From Nitrososphaera sp. (GTDB lineage Archaea > Thermoproteota > Nitrososphaeria > Nitrososphaerales > Nitrososphaeraceae): a stretch of DNA of 7,200 bases. The translations under genes were made by a program, and so were the position numbers. Location of the stretch: positions 1 to 7,200 of the forward strand of contig JAICPK010000046.1 of the NCBI GenBank assembly GCA_025929855.1. Direction: 5' to 3'. Below, piece after piece: positions 6,169 through 7,200 of this stretch; within the stretch, counting starts at the first letter, position 1; each line of letters begins with the position of its first letter. Below the pieces are notes generated by a model. The model searched no databases and was not told the origin of the DNA. It saw nothing but the letters and a program-made list of their open reading frames with translations.

Positions 6169-6297
6169 GTGATAAAGGGTCATAGGGCATGCCCTATTTG
6201 CCTGTCATGTGGTTCAAAGAAGTTCAAAGTGATAAATAAGAGCGAAACTCAGGTAATTGTTGAATGTCTATCATGTGCCAAGCGCATCACCATTTAG
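6169..6297 (+). CDS. Zinc-ribbon miniprotein, 42 residues
   Basis: A small frame starting with GTG, two codons after an in-frame TAA, and ending in TAG. The product carries Cys at 8, 11, 14, 33 and 36. C11-L-S-C14-G-S-K-K-F-K-V and E-C33-L-S-C36-A-K-R make a classic single zinc ribbon: two CxxC knuckles joined by an 18-residue beta-hairpin with alternating hydrophobic residues. Such mini zinc ribbons are common in archaea, where they bind nucleic acid or serve as subunits (for example RNA polymerase subunit P), but no specific family was recognised. It begins 11 bases after nadM and so is likely on the same transcript. An AGGTG about 15 bases before the GTG is too distant to be a convincing Shine-Dalgarno. 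The real start could differ. Confidence 0.6.
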   Translation: MIKGHRACPICLSCGSKKFKVINKSETQVIVECLSCAKRITI

Positions 6298-6525
6298 TTC
6301 ATGAAAATGATGAAGGACTACAAGAAGAATATCGTATATAGATTGCAATTAGTTTGTATAACATAAGTGCAACGTAGGGATAGCGAAAGGTGTAGCCTAG
6401 ATTTTGGCAACGCAGGCAGGCTGAACATGCCATAGAAATATGCATTCAGCAAGAATTGATGATGTGACTAGGTCCTGTAAAAGCAAGTCGATTAATCCAG
6501 CTAAGTTCAATAATAATAGTAATAG
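6298..6525. other. Intergenic gap without a convincing gene
   Basis: These 228 bases hold only short frames with poor coding character (21 codons at 6301-6366 on plus, 48 codons at 6299-6445 on minus), one imperfect hairpin near 6420-6450, and a short TAA-type trinucleotide run at about 6509-6520 just before the flavoprotein gene. No tRNA cloverleaf and no paired C and D boxes were found. The 5' part of the flavoprotein transcript and its promoter must lie here, though no well-placed TATA box is evident (ATTAATCC at 6491-6498 is the nearest, slightly too far upstream). Confidence 0.5.
6420..6450. repeat. Imperfect inverted repeat / hairpin upstream of the flavoprotein gene
   Basis: GCTGAA (6420-6425) pairs with TTCAGC (6445-6450), and TGC (6428-6430) pairs with GCA (6442-6444), leaving a two-base CA bulge and an 11-base loop. 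The nine pairs could form an RNA hairpin or mark an operator. It lies 76 bases before the ATG at 6526 and 120 bases after the zinc-ribbon stop. There is no T-run after it, so it is not a typical intrinsic terminator. Confidence 0.35.
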
Positions 6526-7116
6526 ATGAAAAATACGTTTAACGTGTTAGGAGTTGCGGGTAGCACTCGGCAGGGATCATACAGCACACGGGCACTTAAA
6601 ATTGCACTAGAGTATGCCAAGAAGCAGGGCGCAGAAGTGCGCCTACTAGAGCTCAATAGAATAGTATTGCCCTTATATGACCCAAGTGCCCCAGCGTCAA
6701 AAGAGGTGGAACGTGCAGCCGAAATCATAGCTTGGGCTGATGCTTTTATCCTTGCATCGCCAGATTACCACGGCTCGATGTCCGGTACCCTTAAGAACTT
6801 TCTTGATCACTTTTACGAAGAGTTTGCGGGTAAAGTGTTTGGCTACATAGTTGCATCGCACGAAAAGGGGCTTACGGTTATGGATCAGATGCGCACAGCA
6901 GTCCGTCAGTGCTATGGATGGAGTATGCCCTATGGAGTATCGGTAAATGGTCCACAAGACTTTACAGGTAATGAAACAGCGAGTGCAAAATCGTCAAGTA
7001 GGTTGAGGATGATGGCACGCGACTTGGTGGTATATGGCAGGCTTGTCAGGGATCAATTTATTCGGGATTTTGGCTCCAATGAGGCAGACACATTTGCAGC
7101 GCATTATAGGCCATAA
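6526..7116 (+). CDS. NADPH-dependent FMN reductase-like flavoprotein
   Basis: A 196-residue soluble protein with the flavodoxin-like fold of the NADPH-dependent FMN reductase family (relatives include chromate/quinone reductases, azoreductases and ArsH). The FMN-phosphate loop is GSTRQGSYS at residues 12-20, after a first beta strand (NVLGVA). The second signature, SPDYHGSMSGTLKNFLDH at 78-95, is the family's flavin/substrate loop. The C-terminal part from about 150 is helical and charged. Members reduce FMN, quinones, azo dyes or metal oxyanions with NAD(P)H; the actual substrate cannot be read from the sequence. There are no arsenic or metal resistance genes nearby. The ATG at 6526 places the first strand at the N-terminus as in the family. 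No Shine-Dalgarno is seen. The gene appears to be its own transcription unit after a 228-base gap. Confidence 0.9.
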   Translation: MKNTFNVLGVAGSTRQGSYSTRALKIALEYAKKQGAEVRLLELNRIVLPLYDPSAPASKEVERAAEIIAWADAFILASPDYHGSMSGTLKNFLDHFYEEFAGKVFGYIVASHEKGLTVMDQMRTAVRQCYGWSMPYGVSVNGPQDFTGNETASAKSSSRLRMMARDLVVYGRLVRDQFIRDFGSNEADTFAAHYRP

Positions 7117-7200
7117 AAAGATGGTTCAGGCAAGGCTAAGGACTTTCAGCTTCGTCGTGTATTGTAGCACAGCTAACCTAACCCTGGGTAAACGACGTTA

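Noticed and set aside
6301..6366. 21-codon frame beginning ATG AAA ATG ATG after the zinc-ribbon gene
   Set aside because: It is too short, has no Shine-Dalgarno or promoter, and no motif; chance occurrence is likely.
6299..6445. 48-residue minus-strand frame with a CxxCxxC-like start
   Set aside because: It begins directly after a stop, has poor codon character and a Ser/Tyr-rich tail, and overlaps nothing that supports it.
6307..6480. Possible C/D box small RNA (ATGATGA at 6307-6313; TTGATGA near 6456-6462)
   Set aside because: No CTGA box D lies at the right distance downstream of either box C-like motif.
6509..6525. TAA-type trinucleotide run before the flavoprotein gene
   Set aside because: Only four to five imperfect units; it is low-complexity sequence rather than a meaningful repeat.
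7121..7200. Open frame from ATG 7121 running off the right edge
   Set aside because: Only 26 codons are visible, with no promoter spacing, Shine-Dalgarno or recognisable sequence.

Overview
The window reads as a chromosomal housekeeping segment of an archaeon, most likely a Nitrososphaera-like thaumarchaeon (Nitrososphaeria). The support is an archaeal-type NMN adenylyltransferase (NadM family), a short-form S-adenosylhomocysteine hydrolase, a MetRS with an archaeal-style zinc-knuckle insert, TATA-like boxes placed about 26-27 bases before start codons (leaderless-type promoters), and a Shine-Dalgarno complementary to an archaeal 16S 3' end. The lineage below Archaea is inference from overall protein style, not proven here.

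Layout. Positions 1-170 may hold the 3' end of a plus-strand gene entering from the left (weak). Positions 171-280 hold a 22-bp near-perfect palindrome and a T-rich terminator candidate for the leftward genes. On the minus strand lie a small Rieske [2Fe-2S] ferredoxin gene (TTG start at 2016) and, 41 bases downstream of it, cysS (GTG start at 1669), probably co-transcribed. A 121-base divergent promoter region separates them from the plus-strand block: an unrecognised protein with two membrane segments (2138-2656), ahcY (2687-3919), metG (3951-5618), nadM (5615-6157, overlapping metG by 4 bases), and a 42-residue zinc-ribbon miniprotein (6169-6297). After a 228-base gap with no convincing gene but one imperfect hairpin comes an NADPH-dependent FMN reductase-like flavoprotein (6526-7116). 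The last 84 bases show nothing secure.

How the genes fit. AhcY removes S-adenosylhomocysteine left by SAM-dependent methylation and carries a tightly bound NAD cofactor. MetG charges tRNA with methionine, and NadM makes NAD. The block is therefore loosely themed on methionine/SAM recycling plus NAD supply, while CysS supplies Cys-tRNA. The two redox proteins (Rieske ferredoxin and flavoprotein) have no partner genes in view. There is no mobile element, CRISPR array, rRNA or recognisable tRNA.

The most notable observation is in MetRS. Its overall architecture is normal, but several residues that line the methionine pocket in E. coli MetRS are replaced (A256 to Asn, P257 to His, F300 to His, W305 to Leu), and the KMSKS loop is variant. 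No unmistakable new multi-gene system was found. The window is mostly ordinary core metabolism with a few small points to check.
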